This document shows, piece after piece, positions 9,285 through 18,885 of a DNA stretch of 26,014 nucleotides (the first letter of the stretch is position 1; every line of letters starts with the position of its first letter). The position numbers were made by a program, and so were the translations under genes. The stretch is taken from the NCBI GenBank assembly GCA_026260175.1, contig JAKCWW010003126.1, positions 24,509 to 50,522 on the forward strand, given 5' to 3'. Under the pieces are notes generated by a model, which did not search any database, was not told the DNA's origin, and was given only the letters and a program-made list of their open reading frames with translations. Source of the DNA: Reticulitermes lucifugus (lineage: Eukaryota > Arthropoda > Insecta > Blattodea > Rhinotermitidae).

Positions 9285-10128
9285 TATGAAATAAAGAAAT
9301 GTATACTTGCTAACCTATGAGCAATTATTTCGAATTAAATACAAAATGTGTGTGGTGCGTGGAATACGTATAATGTTCATTGAGATATAAAATTTAAAGA
9401 CCTGAAATACTGAAACTGTAAATAAAGGTTGTCGTACAAAGGAAATGTTGCAACAATGATGATAGTGTACTGTTACCAAATTTCTTTTAAGATCTTATTC
9501 ATATTATTTTTTATTTCTGCCAATGTAATATTTCATTTACACTACTTTAAACTTTTTGCTTATATAAAAGGAAATATCTGAGGTTTGGAGATAAAGCAGA
9601 GTTTGTGGCGCGCTGTCAGAATTATGTATGCTGTCATTATAATTTCTAAGAAGAGTTGGGAGTGGATATAATAAAGTACATGAAGCAAGTCATTAAGATG
9701 CTTCGGTGATATTCATTAAGATTTCTTGTTTTACGACTGACAGCTGACGTCAAATCTACCTTTTTGACAAATATCTACGTTGACAGTAAAATTTCACACA
9801 TGCTGAAACTAACAGCTGGAGAGCTGTGTGACAGCACACGCCTTAATTGAGAATAACTTTGTGACTGGTTTGAAATTTCACGCTGAAATTTGAGACTGCA
9901 ATGCGTATGAAAACTATGCAACCTAGTAACCTTTTCCATGCCACACATTATATCAAAGTCTTTCTCCAATAACTCTGGTAACATGACTTTGATCTCTGAT
10001 GTCTGTTAAATAAATCTCATCCGATATGTGGATGTACTTAATTATTAATGACTTTTCTCCAGCAAATTAACACAAAGCCTATAGAAAGATACTTTATTTA
10101 GTGATGACATCCTGTGGTGATATAAGAA
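9285..10128. other. Unassigned AT-rich DNA
   Basis: No supported feature on either strand. Confidence 0.45.
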
Positions 10129-10182
10129 CAGCAGAAAGGAATTATAATCAGTTACAACTTGATTTTTATCGGTTTTTATTGC

Positions 10183-10225
10183 TTGCTACAATTTTTTGGT
10201 TTTTCGAAACGCCATCATTAGGCAA
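10183..10225 (-). ncRNA. Hammerhead-like relic, left arm
   Basis: Minus strand: stem I TTGC pairs with GCAA; first box CTAATGA (G to A); hairpin GG...CC; second box AAAA instead of GAAA; then TTGTA before GCAA. Core changes predict no activity. Confidence 0.35.
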
Positions 10226-10365
10226 TTAAAAATATACATGTAGAAATGTAACTTAAATAGAACCCATTAAAATAAGAGCCTTTGAACGTTGTAATCTGAG
10301 GTACCTGAAAAATTATAATTTTAATGTGTTGCATTTAAATTATCGTTCTTCATGCATATTTTTAA

Positions 10366-10407
10366 ATGCCTAATGATGACTTTTACAAAAGCCGAATTAT
10401 GTAGCAA
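10366..10407 (+). ncRNA. Hammerhead-like relic, right arm
   Basis: Stem I TGC (10367-10369) pairs with GCA (10404-10406); box CTAATGA (10370-10376); extra T; hairpin GACTTTT/AAAAGCC; second box GAAT; then TATGTA. The same layout as the other loci, with damaged core bases. Confidence 0.35.
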
Positions 10408-10478
10408 GCAATCAAAACCGATAAAGAATTAATTTGTAACTCACGGTGTTGCTTCTTTTTCTGCTGAAAGAGAATTTA

Positions 10479-10825
10479 TTGAAAAGCATCTTCATAAATA
10501 TTTATTCTGAATAATGTGGAACTATGATATCACAATTACATGTCCTACTAATTAAGGAGCAAACTAATTAAATGGAACGAAATTACTAATTTGATAAAAA
10601 CTCTCCTTTCCAACCGTTGGTTTGAAAACAACACACCTTTATGACTTCGCAATGAAATTAAAAAAAAAATTATGGAATTTATCAAATACCTGTTCTAGCA
10701 CCTCACAGAATTTATCCCTAGTTTGCTCTTATCCTCAGTTGTGCCATGCACATTAAAAGCCATATATCCCACCAATAATAACTTAGCCCCATACATAACA
10801 TCCATAACTAACATACTAAAATGTT
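10479..10825. other. Unassigned AT-rich DNA
   Basis: No supported feature. Confidence 0.45.
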
Positions 10826-10976
10826 AAAGCAACCCCATTACAGGCCCTTAGGGCTCCAGGAGGTCGAGGCTCCCAGGTTTTGACAATCGGCACATGAAGA
10901 TGGTAAGGTTATTAGCCCTACGCACCGGCCGCCTTTACCCCCCAGGAAAGATTACTGGTACTCATTTCTGTTAGAG

Positions 10977-11026
10977 NNNNNNNNNNNNNNNNNNNNNNNN
11001 NNNNNNNNNNNNNNNNNNNNNNNNNN
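10977..11026. other. Assembly gap (50 N)
   Basis: Exactly 50 N. A round number suggests a placeholder and not a measured length. It falls inside a SINE copy. Confidence 0.99.
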
Positions 11027-11206
11027 TGCGACCGAAACGATTATGTCAATGAAAAATTCCAGTGACACCATCGGGAATTTTTTTTTCCTCTCCCGTTTTT
11101 TCCCCCCTTTGATCCATTTTGTACTTTTTAAATCCTTCCGTCCTTCATGTCACTTGTGTTCCATTCTACTGTCCTTACAACAACACAACACAACACAAAC
11201 ATCCAT

Positions 11207-11282
11207 GCCCCCGGTGGGATTCGAACCCACGATCCTAATAAGCGAGCGGCCGCAGACCCACGCCTTAGACCGCACGGCCACT
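11207..11282 (-). mobile_element. tRNA-Leu/Ser-like SINE head
   Basis: Minus strand: box A-like GCCGTGCGGTCTAAGGCG and box B GGTTCGAATCC with a paired T-stem (GTGGG/CCCAC). The arrangement resembles a class II tRNA, but the acceptor ends do not pair, and the same unit recurs at 1-62. It is followed by GTTGT repeats. Read as a SINE promoter, not a functional tRNA. Confidence 0.7.
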
Positions 11283-11287
11283 GAGAT

Positions 11288-11357
11288 CGGCATCGAACCC
11301 GCGACGTTCCGGTTTGTAGCGCAGTGCCTCAACCAACTGCGCCACCGCGTACTCCCC
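11288..11357 (-). mobile_element. Second tRNA-like SINE head
   Basis: Minus strand: GGGGGAGTACGCGGTGGCGC, box A-like TGGCGCAGTTGGTTGAGGC, and box B GGTTCGATGCC. The same head, lacking box B, occurs at 24788-24840. No acceptor pairing. Confidence 0.7.
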
Positions 11358-11828
11358 CAACTAACATACTACACCCTCTTAATTACTGACATGAGGCATA
11401 TACGAAAGAACATCTTTCTAATTCATAATTGTCACTTCCTTTCCCATGAATAGCTGTACAGTCATGTGGCAGGTCAGTGCCACCTGACGACGTACTCTGA
11501 CCTGCACTGTCCCCAAGTCTCATGCAACCTTTACAATGAACCTGTTAACTGGATACGTGTCAGCGCGGCATGATCCATTATCAGTCTGCAGATGCTGGAG
11601 ACGGCCGCAGACATGGACAGAACAAGCTGTCATTGACAGCCGAGAAGGGAAATTCGCAAGCAAGGTAGCTACGTGGGAGGCTTACATATTGTAGCCACAT
11701 AAACCACCATGTTACTCTTTTCAACAAGAGAGGCAAGGTACTTGTAACGTAAATGTAAGGCACGTCCGCGTAACCATTGTTGCAATTGAAAAACAATAAT
11801 TATTACATACTACGGGTTTGAGTCTGTA
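11358..11828. other. Unassigned DNA
   Basis: Somewhat GC-richer around 11460-11700. No recognisable protein or repeat; the minus-strand frame at 11581-11796 has no motif. Confidence 0.4.
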
Positions 11829-12255
11829 GTCTTAGTTATCCAGCACGCAAAGCGTATGCACTCTATTAAATTGTCATCTGTGGCATCTCATAAACTGCAC
11901 GATTTTCGGAAAAATTAATTATTGAACATAACATGTGTGTTTTGATTTTCTCTACAACTTTTTTTTTCCGAAATATTTCTCATTCTAAGAAGAATTTTGC
12001 ATAGATCTTCAAGCAAAGTGCCAAATTATTTGTGTCAGATTTTAATGAAACTTGAATTTTTTCGACAGAATTCCGAAAAATACTGAAATATCAAATTTCA
12101 TAAATATCCCTTTATTGTGAACCGAGTTGTTCCATGTGGATGGACATAAAACGACAGAGAGAGAGAGAGAGACAGACAGAAACCAACAGACAGACAGACA
12201 TGACGAAGGCATTAGAGGCCTTTCAAAACTTTGCGCTTGCGCCTATAAAAGCGAC
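11829..12255 (-). repeat. Dispersed repeat family R, copy 3 (longest)
   Basis: The minus strand starts near AGGCGCAAGCGC, passes GCCTTCGTCATG, a TCTG/TCTC simple-sequence run (12154-12200), GAAATTTGATA, ATTCTGTCGA, CATTAAAATCTGACA, ATTCTTCTTAGAATG and AGTTGTAGAGAAAA, and ends at GGATAACTAAG. It links copies 1 and 4 (5' half) with copy 2 (3' half), so it best defines the family. No class could be assigned. Confidence 0.7.
12154..12200. repeat. GA/CAGA microsatellite inside repeat R
   Basis: A GA run followed by CAGA units. Copies 1 and 4 carry related TCTGTC or TCTGTCCG stretches at the corresponding place, so it is part of the repeat. Confidence 0.85.
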
Positions 12256-13383
12256 AAGAAATTATTATACGTAATTAATACATAAATATCTAAATAAATA
12301 ACTAGTACTTTCACCCGTAGTTTACCCCAATGAAAGTGTAAGAAGCTAAGAATTGTAGGTGAAATATAAAACACTTGTCCTCTAGCTCTTTGTGTTCAGT
12401 TACTTCCAAAACAGCAAGAAGCGGCCATAGCTTGATGTAAGTTATTGTCCCACAAACATCCCTTAGGAATCAGAGAGCAACAATAAAATTCTAAGTCAAG
12501 GTAGCCGAGAATTGAAGTAGAGGCTTTCTGTAGAAGAAGCCGAAGTGCTAAATATTCAGTCCAGACTTAAGGTAAAATTTCCGTAAAGTATCTATCACTC
12601 TACTTTGCGTCGAATCTCTCGAGTAAAATTAAGTATGAAAAATTCGCCCAAGGAGTATTTGAATTGAATTAAACCCCTGAAATATATTCGAAAAAGAATA
12701 GTTTTTGTCAGTAAATCCAACTTTAAATGGAGGCAGTAAGTTTCTTGTAAATTTTGTAACTTTTTATCAAAGTTTTCGAAGTAACATCATGCAACACTGT
12801 AATATGGGAATTCTCTGACATGTAAACTCAAATCTCATAAAGTTAGAAAATATATTAGGACCCTAGTGGCAGAAACCTACTTCCGTCTCTGAAGATGTTT
12901 CATAGCGAGAAATATTGCTCATTCGTTGTACACGTTTTACTGTCGTTGTCAGCACAAGTTTCATCCCTTATTTATCTACTCCCTGCCCTTTACTGCTCTT
13001 TAGACATAAAGGAGGCAGGAAATAAATCAACAAAAGTTAAAATTGACTGTTCGCACATGATAGAACAAAGGTTGCGTGATATGTATAGAGTGTAATGCTG
13101 TGTGCCATAGGAACAAAGTTATCTTTTGTGGCTGTTTCTTTTAGGACACAAAATACGAAATAAATGTAACGAAATGTTTCGGGAATAAGAAAGTTATGTT
13201 ATTTTATTAAGCGAATTAATTTAATAAGAATTTAATATTTTTGTCAACACAGAAAAGGCGAAGTGTGTTCATTCAGACAAATGCAATTTGAAGAAATATC
13301 TTTCCTCTGGTATTTCAATTTCAGATCAGTTCATAAAGACTGCTTATTATTTATTCAAATTTTACAAACACATTACTTTAAAC
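12256..13383. other. Unassigned AT-rich DNA
   Basis: No supported feature. The plus-strand frame at 12895-13095 has a hydrophobic start but no family resemblance. Confidence 0.45.
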
Positions 13384-13646
13384 CAGTCGTTATTAACCTG
13401 GGGTTTCAAGGGGCCCGTAAATTTGGATGGGAGAAAAAATTTCAAATTTATTTCCACTAACCTCTAACTGAAATTTAGCTTTTCTTTCGATAATGAATCT
13501 AGAGGAAAAGGTAACCTATGGCCTCTACACTCCAAAAATGTTTAACTTCCATAAATCTCACTATCTCTATTTTATGCATTTAATACTTTTTTTTTGAGAA
13601 GGGGTCCGTAGGTTTCACGAGACTCTCAAGGTTTCCATAACAACTA
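13384..13646. mobile_element. hAT-like non-autonomous DNA element
   Basis: The left end CAGTCGTTATTAACCTGGGG and the interior GGGGTCCGTAGG near 13602 follow the pattern of hAT non-autonomous elements, whose ends read roughly CAGTGGTTCTTAACCTGGGG with GGGGTCCG nearby. The right end (AAGGTTTCCATAACAACTA) is an imperfect inverted copy of the left. I do not see a clean 8-bp TSD. No transposase is encoded. The assignment rests on the terminal sequence and could be wrong in detail. Confidence 0.6.
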
Positions 13647-13837
13647 AAATTCAAGAACTCCTGTTTTGAGCAAAGAAAATATTTTAAGATACAGTGGGAT
13701 ACAATAATTCATTACCCTGAAATGTGCAATATCCCACCTCAGAAATTCGCGTGTCACCGACGTTGTAACTGACTGTAGGCAAGCAAATATTATTAGCGTT
13801 TGTATGACCTCCAGTGGCATATTCTTCATGAAAAGTT

Positions 13838-14045
13838 TTTTTATGGTGAAGGGCCCCGCAGCAGATGGTACGGACGTACCGCAGCCTTGAGGCTTATTGT
13901 GCAACCACTTGTAATGGAGCAGCGGTGGAATGAAATTGACGGGAGAAAACCGAAGTACTCGGAGAAAAACCCGTCCCAGTGCCACTTTTTCCACCAAAAA
14001 TCTCACACGGACTGACCCGGGTTCAAACCCGAACCTCCGTGTTGA
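13838..14045 (-). mobile_element. tRNA-related SINE with 14-bp target-site duplication
   Basis: Flanked by a perfect direct repeat TTCATGAAAAGTTT at 13824-13837 and 14046-14059. On the minus strand the element begins TCAACACGGAGGTTCGGG, has a box-B-like GGTTTGAACCC, continues through GGGACGGGTTTTTCTCCGAG and ACTTCGGTTTTCTCCC, a block seen in widespread animal SINEs, and ends with an A-rich tail (CCATAAAAAAA) directly against the TSD. The box A part of the head is missing, so it is 5'-truncated. The exact TSD suggests it is one of the younger insertions here. Confidence 0.85.
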
Positions 14046-14059
14046 TTCATGAAAAGTTT

Positions 14060-14829
14060 ATGGAAATCTTTCAATTGTTCCAACAGGTAGACACTTAGGA
14101 ATACACAATTACACACAGAGAGCATTGTCATCTTTTAATGCTCTTCATTTCTTTTTTAAGAAGAAATGTATTGCACACAGCAAACGAATATATTTAAATA
14201 CAAAAACGGAGATTGCAAACGTTAGTGTCCACCCCACCTAAATACAAAAAATAATTGATCTAATCTCATAAATAGGAACCTGCAATTGCAAATTGCAATT
14301 TTTTACTGTGATGAAGATTTATTCTGTTTTAATCAGTTCCACTAACACAAAATGTGCAGCCTGTCCGGTCATTTCCCTCACCACTGGGCACACAATAGCT
14401 GTTCACCTATCTCGGCAGTATTGGGTAGGCAGTCCAGGTATCCAAACGCGCACAGAATTGATCTGCAAATTAGGTAAAGTGCACTATTGTTTAACCGACA
14501 GTAAAACTGATCACTGCCTACATTCGGTATGCCCTAGATTCGAGTCTATAACTGAAGGCATTTATACTTGTTATTACTATGGTTTTATTTAGATACTTTA
14601 TAAAATGTTTGTGAAAGTATATTGAAACATTGCCAGAAGTATTTACCCCTCATTCGTTCCAAGCCACATTTTGCAGTCACTCTGCTGAATTTCATAACTA
14701 ATAACACTGAAAATTGCATAATAACAAGTCTTAAAATATTAATTGAAACAAATTTTATTAGTGCTATCAAATCGAGAAAGAGGAGATTGGCTGGGCGCTT
14801 AGCATGAATGGGGATGTTAGGGAAGAAAA
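14060..14829. other. Unassigned AT-rich DNA
   Basis: A plus-strand frame at 14293-14592 encodes 99 residues with several Cys but no domain I recognise. Nothing else. Confidence 0.45.
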
Positions 14830-14840
14830 AAGCCTGTAAT

Positions 14841-15087
14841 TTTCACACTGTTGACACCGTGCATCTTCGTCATATTAAATTAAGTTGCAGACCAACTGAT
14901 GCACACTAAAACCACTTTTTATGTAGTTTTATTAATAGAATTGTTAAAATTGAACCCCTAGCAAAAAAATCCCCTGACGATGATCCTAGGATCGAAACAC
15001 GTGTAGGGGTAAAATTTTAACAATTTTAATAATAAAGCTACATAAAATGTGGTTTTAGTGTGCATCAGTTGGTCTGCAACTTAATTT
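14841..15087. mobile_element. Compact fold-back element with central hammerhead-like core
   Basis: Arms 14876-14960 and 15004-15088 are near-perfect inverted repeats of about 85 bp. They share AAGTTGCAGACCAACTGATG, CACACTAAAACCAC, TTTATGTAG, ATTGTTAAAATT and ACCCCTA in order. The 43-bp loop is almost exactly the hammerhead-like core. A further 35 bases extend beyond the left arm (14841-14875). A perfect 11-bp direct repeat AAGCCTGTAAT flanks the unit at 14830-14840 and 15088-15098. High arm identity suggests recent insertion or strong pairing constraint. No protein is encoded. Confidence 0.8.
14969..15010 (+). ncRNA. Hammerhead-ribozyme-like core in element loop
   Basis: Stem I ATCCC (14969-14973) pairs with GGGGT (15006-15010), one G-U pair. 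Box CTGACGA (14974-14980), extra T, stem II GATC-CTAG-GATC, box GAAA (14994-14997), stem III ACAC/GTGT with no loop if fully paired or two pairs with loop ACGT, then A15005 as predicted cleavage base. Both core boxes are intact. The long arms would compete with or enclose this fold in an RNA. Confidence 0.55.
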
Positions 15088-15098
15088 AAGCCTGTAAT

Positions 15099-15989
15099 AT
15101 TTGAGTCGGAAAATCCACAATAAGCGATAGCTTTGAACAAATAGACGTTGGTACATATTAAGAAACAGCTTATGAGAAGGTGAAGTGGGTTAAGCTGGCT
15201 GAAGATAGGATCCATTATTGGGTACCCAAAGAGTCTAGGAACATCTGAATCTGCTATCTTAGCAGGAACACTACCCTACGTATAAATGTACATTTAAAGA
15301 CAAGGAGATTTATAAGATTAATTTCATACATTAATATATTTTTATTTATTCATTCAAGCACTCTTTTAACAGCAAATATTACGAAGCTGCAAAACTCTAA
15401 AAATGCGCTCAAGTGACCAGGGGCAAACTAAACACTTAAAGCCTAGTGATTACTTTATGTACTATCAGGTTTAGCATTCAAAATTTATTTACTTTTCTTA
15501 AAGAGTGTATTTATTTGACAAATATACGATAAACGTAAAATCATTTTATGGCAAAATAGAGGTTCTTGTGTTACAGTAATTAATACGCGCAATGACCATT
15601 AAGCTTTGGGATAATGAACAACAGAAAACCCTCATACATCACTCCGGGAGTGAGAGTTGCAAAGCGGCGCGTTTTGTGAATCCGCGTTAAACGAACATAG
15701 CATTGTGTGGAAATTTTGGGGATAGGGGAAGGCTGCTGCAGAAAGGGAAAGTAAATGAACCACATGATTTTGTATTCACTGTAATGACATTTATTTATGC
15801 AAATGCAGTTTGGTGAATCGAAGAAGTGATGAAGGTCTCGAGAGGTTTAAATCGCTGAGAGACGAGGCGTTGAAATTTCGCACCGTTACAAATGATAAAT
15901 AGATTATATGAGTTCGCTCTGCAGGAACACGGAAAAAAAGGTGACACGTCTTTAGCAATTCAGTAGTGTCATTTTTAGGCTCATTCGTA
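15099..15989. other. Unassigned AT-rich DNA
   Basis: Nothing supported. Minus-strand frames at 15580-15765 and 15791-16051 (the latter runs into repeat R) show no motif. Confidence 0.45.
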
Positions 15990-16145
15990 TAGTTCCATCT
16001 ATTCTTCTGTCCGTCTCTCCGTCCTTCCGAATGTATCAGTGCGGCTCTCACTGGACGGATTTCCGCGAAATTTGATACTCGGTGTTATATGAAAATTTAT
16101 CTAGAAAATCCAAATTTGATTAAAATCGGACAAAAATAAATAAAA
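15990..16145 (+). repeat. Dispersed repeat family R, copy 4
   Basis: TTCTGTCCGTCTCTCCGTCC, TATCAGTGCGGCT, GCGAAATTTGATACT, then GATTAAAATCGGACAAAAAT. It aligns with copy 1 and with the middle of copy 3. The 61-bp tandem array begins about 25 bases after its end. Confidence 0.7.
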
Positions 16146-16170
16146 TATTACATGAACTCTTAAGTACGTA

Positions 16171-16377
16171 TCGTTGTTGCCAGCGACATATATTTGCTAA
16201 CAAAGCATTGTTGTGTAGCACTCAATACTTTTTATTGTTGCCAGCGACATATATTTGCTAACAAAGCATTGTTGTGTAGTACTCAATACCTTTTATTGTT
16301 GCCAGCGACATATATTTGCTAACAAAGCATTGTTGTTTAGTACTCAATACCTTTTATTGTTGACAGTGACATATTGT
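16171..16377. repeat. 61-bp tandem repeat, about 3.4 copies
   Basis: GTTGCCAGCGACATATAT starts at 16176, 16237 and 16298, and a diverged GTTGACAGTGACATAT at 16359, giving a constant 61-bp period. Units share TTTGCTAACAAAGCATTG and ACTCAATAC. The first three are nearly identical. The units are contiguous without variable spacers. Confidence 0.95.
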
Positions 16378-18534
16378 TCAGAATACACAAATATACAATA
16401 AACAAAGAACGTGTTGCTATGTTTACACTGCAACAATGGTTATGCAAACGCGCCATAATTTTACTTTATACTCACACAGCCTACTTAATCATAAGCTACT
16501 AGTAAATGTCTAGTGTACCGAATAAAATTGGGTTTTACTTCTTCAGGGTGGTATTTTTGACGTTCGTATTCAGGTGCATAATCTAATTCGCCTTGGATAA
16601 AACTGCTTTGCAGGTGGGCTTGCTGTATATTAGCTGTCAAATCGCATTTAAATTTTAAAATAAATTTTGATACGTATTTTAACGCAAAACTTATGCCAGT
16701 AATCAAACTCGTTACTATAGAGATAAAAACATAATATGGCCGAATCATCACTAAATCATCTGTGATCACAATTTATATTTCATTAAGTATTCACCACTTT
16801 CAAAGTAGGCCTACCAGTACGTGAGTAAAATGCTGTGGGTTGTGTTACTCTTCATAGCCCTCAGCTTACAATATTTCGAGCGATGGAACATTTCTGAGAA
16901 AATCAATGAAGTTTAATTCGGTTTTACGTGGAAAAATAAATTGTAATAAAAACAATCAGCTCTGTAAGTCCATCAACAAATCCCAATATAGGCACAGTTG
17001 TCTCTGTGCTTGGTTAAGCACCAAGCCATGAAGAAATAGAGGCAATGGAGATATATCGCCATGTTTTCCTAACCTGAGCAGTGGCTGGAAATGAAGAGCT
17101 ACCGTCACATCACATCCACTTTATCCACGTGAAAAAGGACCTATGAAAAACCTTAGATGGGTGGCTATTGTTGACACTGTAGATAACAAAATTATCTCGG
17201 CCCCCCTGCAGAAATTCGGACCCAGAGTTCCCGATCCTCCAGATAATCATGTAGTCACCATGCTGAATTATTCCACTTCAATCCCATTGTAGAGCCCCTA
17301 AGCTCAAATTCCAAATTTAATCGATATTTGATTGGTATATGAGACTTACTGCACGCATATGCCTGTCTGTGCGAGATTTGTGGTTATAATTTCTATATCA
17401 AGATTACATTATTCTAGGAGATATGACTTCCAGCATTCTGGTAAAGAGATAGCAACATTTCGGGGGGGGAGCTGGTACGTCTATATTCTTGTTAAGCGCC
17501 TTTATATTAAACTAGATGAATTGCGTAGTTGTATTTAATGAATGGGGACAAATAAAAATGTGTCCCTCTATACAAAGCAATGTCTAGAATTATCGGATGT
17601 GCAAAGATTATTATTCGATATTTGTGGAGAGTTAATTAGTTTTATGCTTCGATAACCCACAAATAGATAATATATTGTGGTGCAAAATGGTGTAGATCGC
17701 CCTCTGAAACATAACGTACCACTGTGATATGGAGAGTGTTTCTTCTGGTTTGGTTTTAATTCATGGAGTATTGTACAAGTCTGTCGGCTAGGGCGAAATT
17801 GAAACGAAAATCCATCATACGGAAACAATATACACACTCACTTAAGCATAAATAATGAATGTCCATACAAAATCCCCATATTCTTCAATTAATTGTAGAT
17901 TACATCCACCTATTTCAATTAAATTTCGTAATTACATTCTCCAAAAGTGACAATAATTTTCCAGTTTGGATTACCAACTCTCCCACACACACCCAGACAC
18001 CCCCGAATTTACATGGTCGTTACTGTAAAACTCCTGCCTAACACAAAAAAGTATAAACCGAATACTTTCTGCTGTATTGTCTGTACTATTAGTTCTGTCA
18101 GATCTTGTGGCTCCTCTTTCCTTTCAAATGCTCCAAACAATATCTTGACGTCAGAAGTAATTTTGGCTTTAACTTGGAAGCACAGGGTTTCTTTACTTTG
18201 CCACCACGTTTTGGCCCACGCAGTCTTCTAGAATCCCTGGAGCTCTTTCGATGGAAATACCTTGAAAAAACATAAGCAGATTACTATTTTTCACCTACTG
18301 TGAGTCTAAACATCAAGGAGCTTCACCTCCATTCCTCAATGAGCCTTAATGGTGTTCAGATGGAAATCTTCTTGGTTGCTCTTCTATTGTCAGCACTATC
18401 AGTTTCTTTAATACGTTGACACCGAGATTTAAGCGGCTGGCGATTTGCAAAAGATTCCGAGACACAGACTGCCTCCGTCTGTGGCGTTGAATGACTGTCC
18501 TTGCCTTCTGAAATTACTCACTGGTCTCGCTTCA
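16378..18534. other. Unassigned AT-rich DNA
   Basis: No feature I can name. A G8 run lies near 17462. On the minus strand an open frame crosses about 18012-18210 (includes LFGAFERKEEPQDLTELI) with plausible-looking composition but no initiator in context and no family I recognise; the upstream minus strand to about 18500 is rich in Arg/Lys codons in broken frames. It could be a decayed transposase, but I cannot show it. Confidence 0.4.
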
Positions 18535-18885
18535 GGCAATTTCTTTTTGTCTTCCTGAATGTGCAGGGACGCAGACTTCAAGCACTAATGTTTGAGATTA
18601 GAAGGTGCAAAGGCACAGGCTTCGATCATTTTAATTTTTTGTTTTGAAGAAGCATAGTCACAGAATTCAAGCAGTATTTTAAGTTTGTTCATTCCGTGTG
18701 TTTTTTTGATCAATGTAGTAAATATATTTCACAAAATAAATGCAATATTGCTTGTTATTCGGAAGGTGCAGAAAAACAGATTTCAAGCAATATTTTTCGT
18801 TGTCCTGAAGATGCAGATATTTCAAGCATTATTGCTTCTTTTTCGGCAGGTTCAAAGACAGAGACTTCTTCAACAACGTGTTTTT
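18535..18885 (+). repeat. Degenerate minisatellite, period about 45 bp
   Basis: The theme GAAGGTGCA, a few bases, CAGA, TTTCAAGCAATATT recurs starting near 18556, 18602, 18647, 18762, 18807 and 18848, with a degenerate stretch between 18690 and 18750. Two overlapping plus-strand frames (18685-18888, 18696-18911) translate it into repetitive peptides such as EGAEKQISSNIF and EDADISSIIASF. A repeat of 15 codons could once have been coding, but length varies between units and stops occur. Confidence 0.65.

Larger units (their letters stand above)
10146..10462. mobile_element. Fold-back element with decayed hammerhead-like cores
   Basis: Inverted arms 10151-10240 and 10351-10443 share AGTTACAA, TTTATCGGTTTT, ATTGCTTGCTACA, CATCATTAGGCA and TTAAAAATAT in order, separated by about 110 bp. 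About 20 bases extend beyond the right arm. A decayed direct repeat flanks it: GCAGAAAGGAATTATA (10131-10146) against GCTGAAAGAGAATTTA (10463-10478), a plausible but weak TSD. Each arm holds a diverged core. Confidence 0.6.
10826..11357 (-). mobile_element. SINE S, copy 2, spanning the assembly gap, with second tRNA-like insert
   Basis: On the minus strand: a tRNA-like head (11357-11288), directly followed by a second tRNA-like unit (11282-11207) and its GTTGTGTTGTGTTGTG stretch, an unclassified segment, then TTCATTGACATAATCG and GGTCGCA (11027-11051), the gap, and the S core from CTCTAACAGAAATGAG to GTAATGGGG (10976-10826). Copy 3 at 24788 has the head directly joined to the CATTGACATAATC segment, so the material at about 11052-11287 here looks like a nested insertion. 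A plus-strand open frame through it (11043-11453, containing PPVGFEPTILISERPQTHA) is antisense tRNA-like sequence, not a protein gene. Confidence 0.75.

Noticed and set aside
11207-11357. Two candidate tRNA genes
   Set aside because: Box A and box B are present but acceptor stems do not pair, and the units recur as dispersed repeats.
11043-11453. 136-residue open frame containing PPVGFEPTI and ERPQTHALDR
   Set aside because: It is the antisense of two tRNA-like SINE heads; such frames appear in automatic annotations but are not proteins.
12885-12920. CTGAAGA followed by GAGAAAT, hammerhead-like boxes
   Set aside because: No stem II hairpin and no stem I pairing.
14293-14592. 99-residue plus-strand open frame with several Cys
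   Set aside because: No signal peptide pattern or domain recognised; likely chance.
16171-16377. Possible CRISPR array
   Set aside because: Units are contiguous with no variable spacers, and the context is an insect-like genome.
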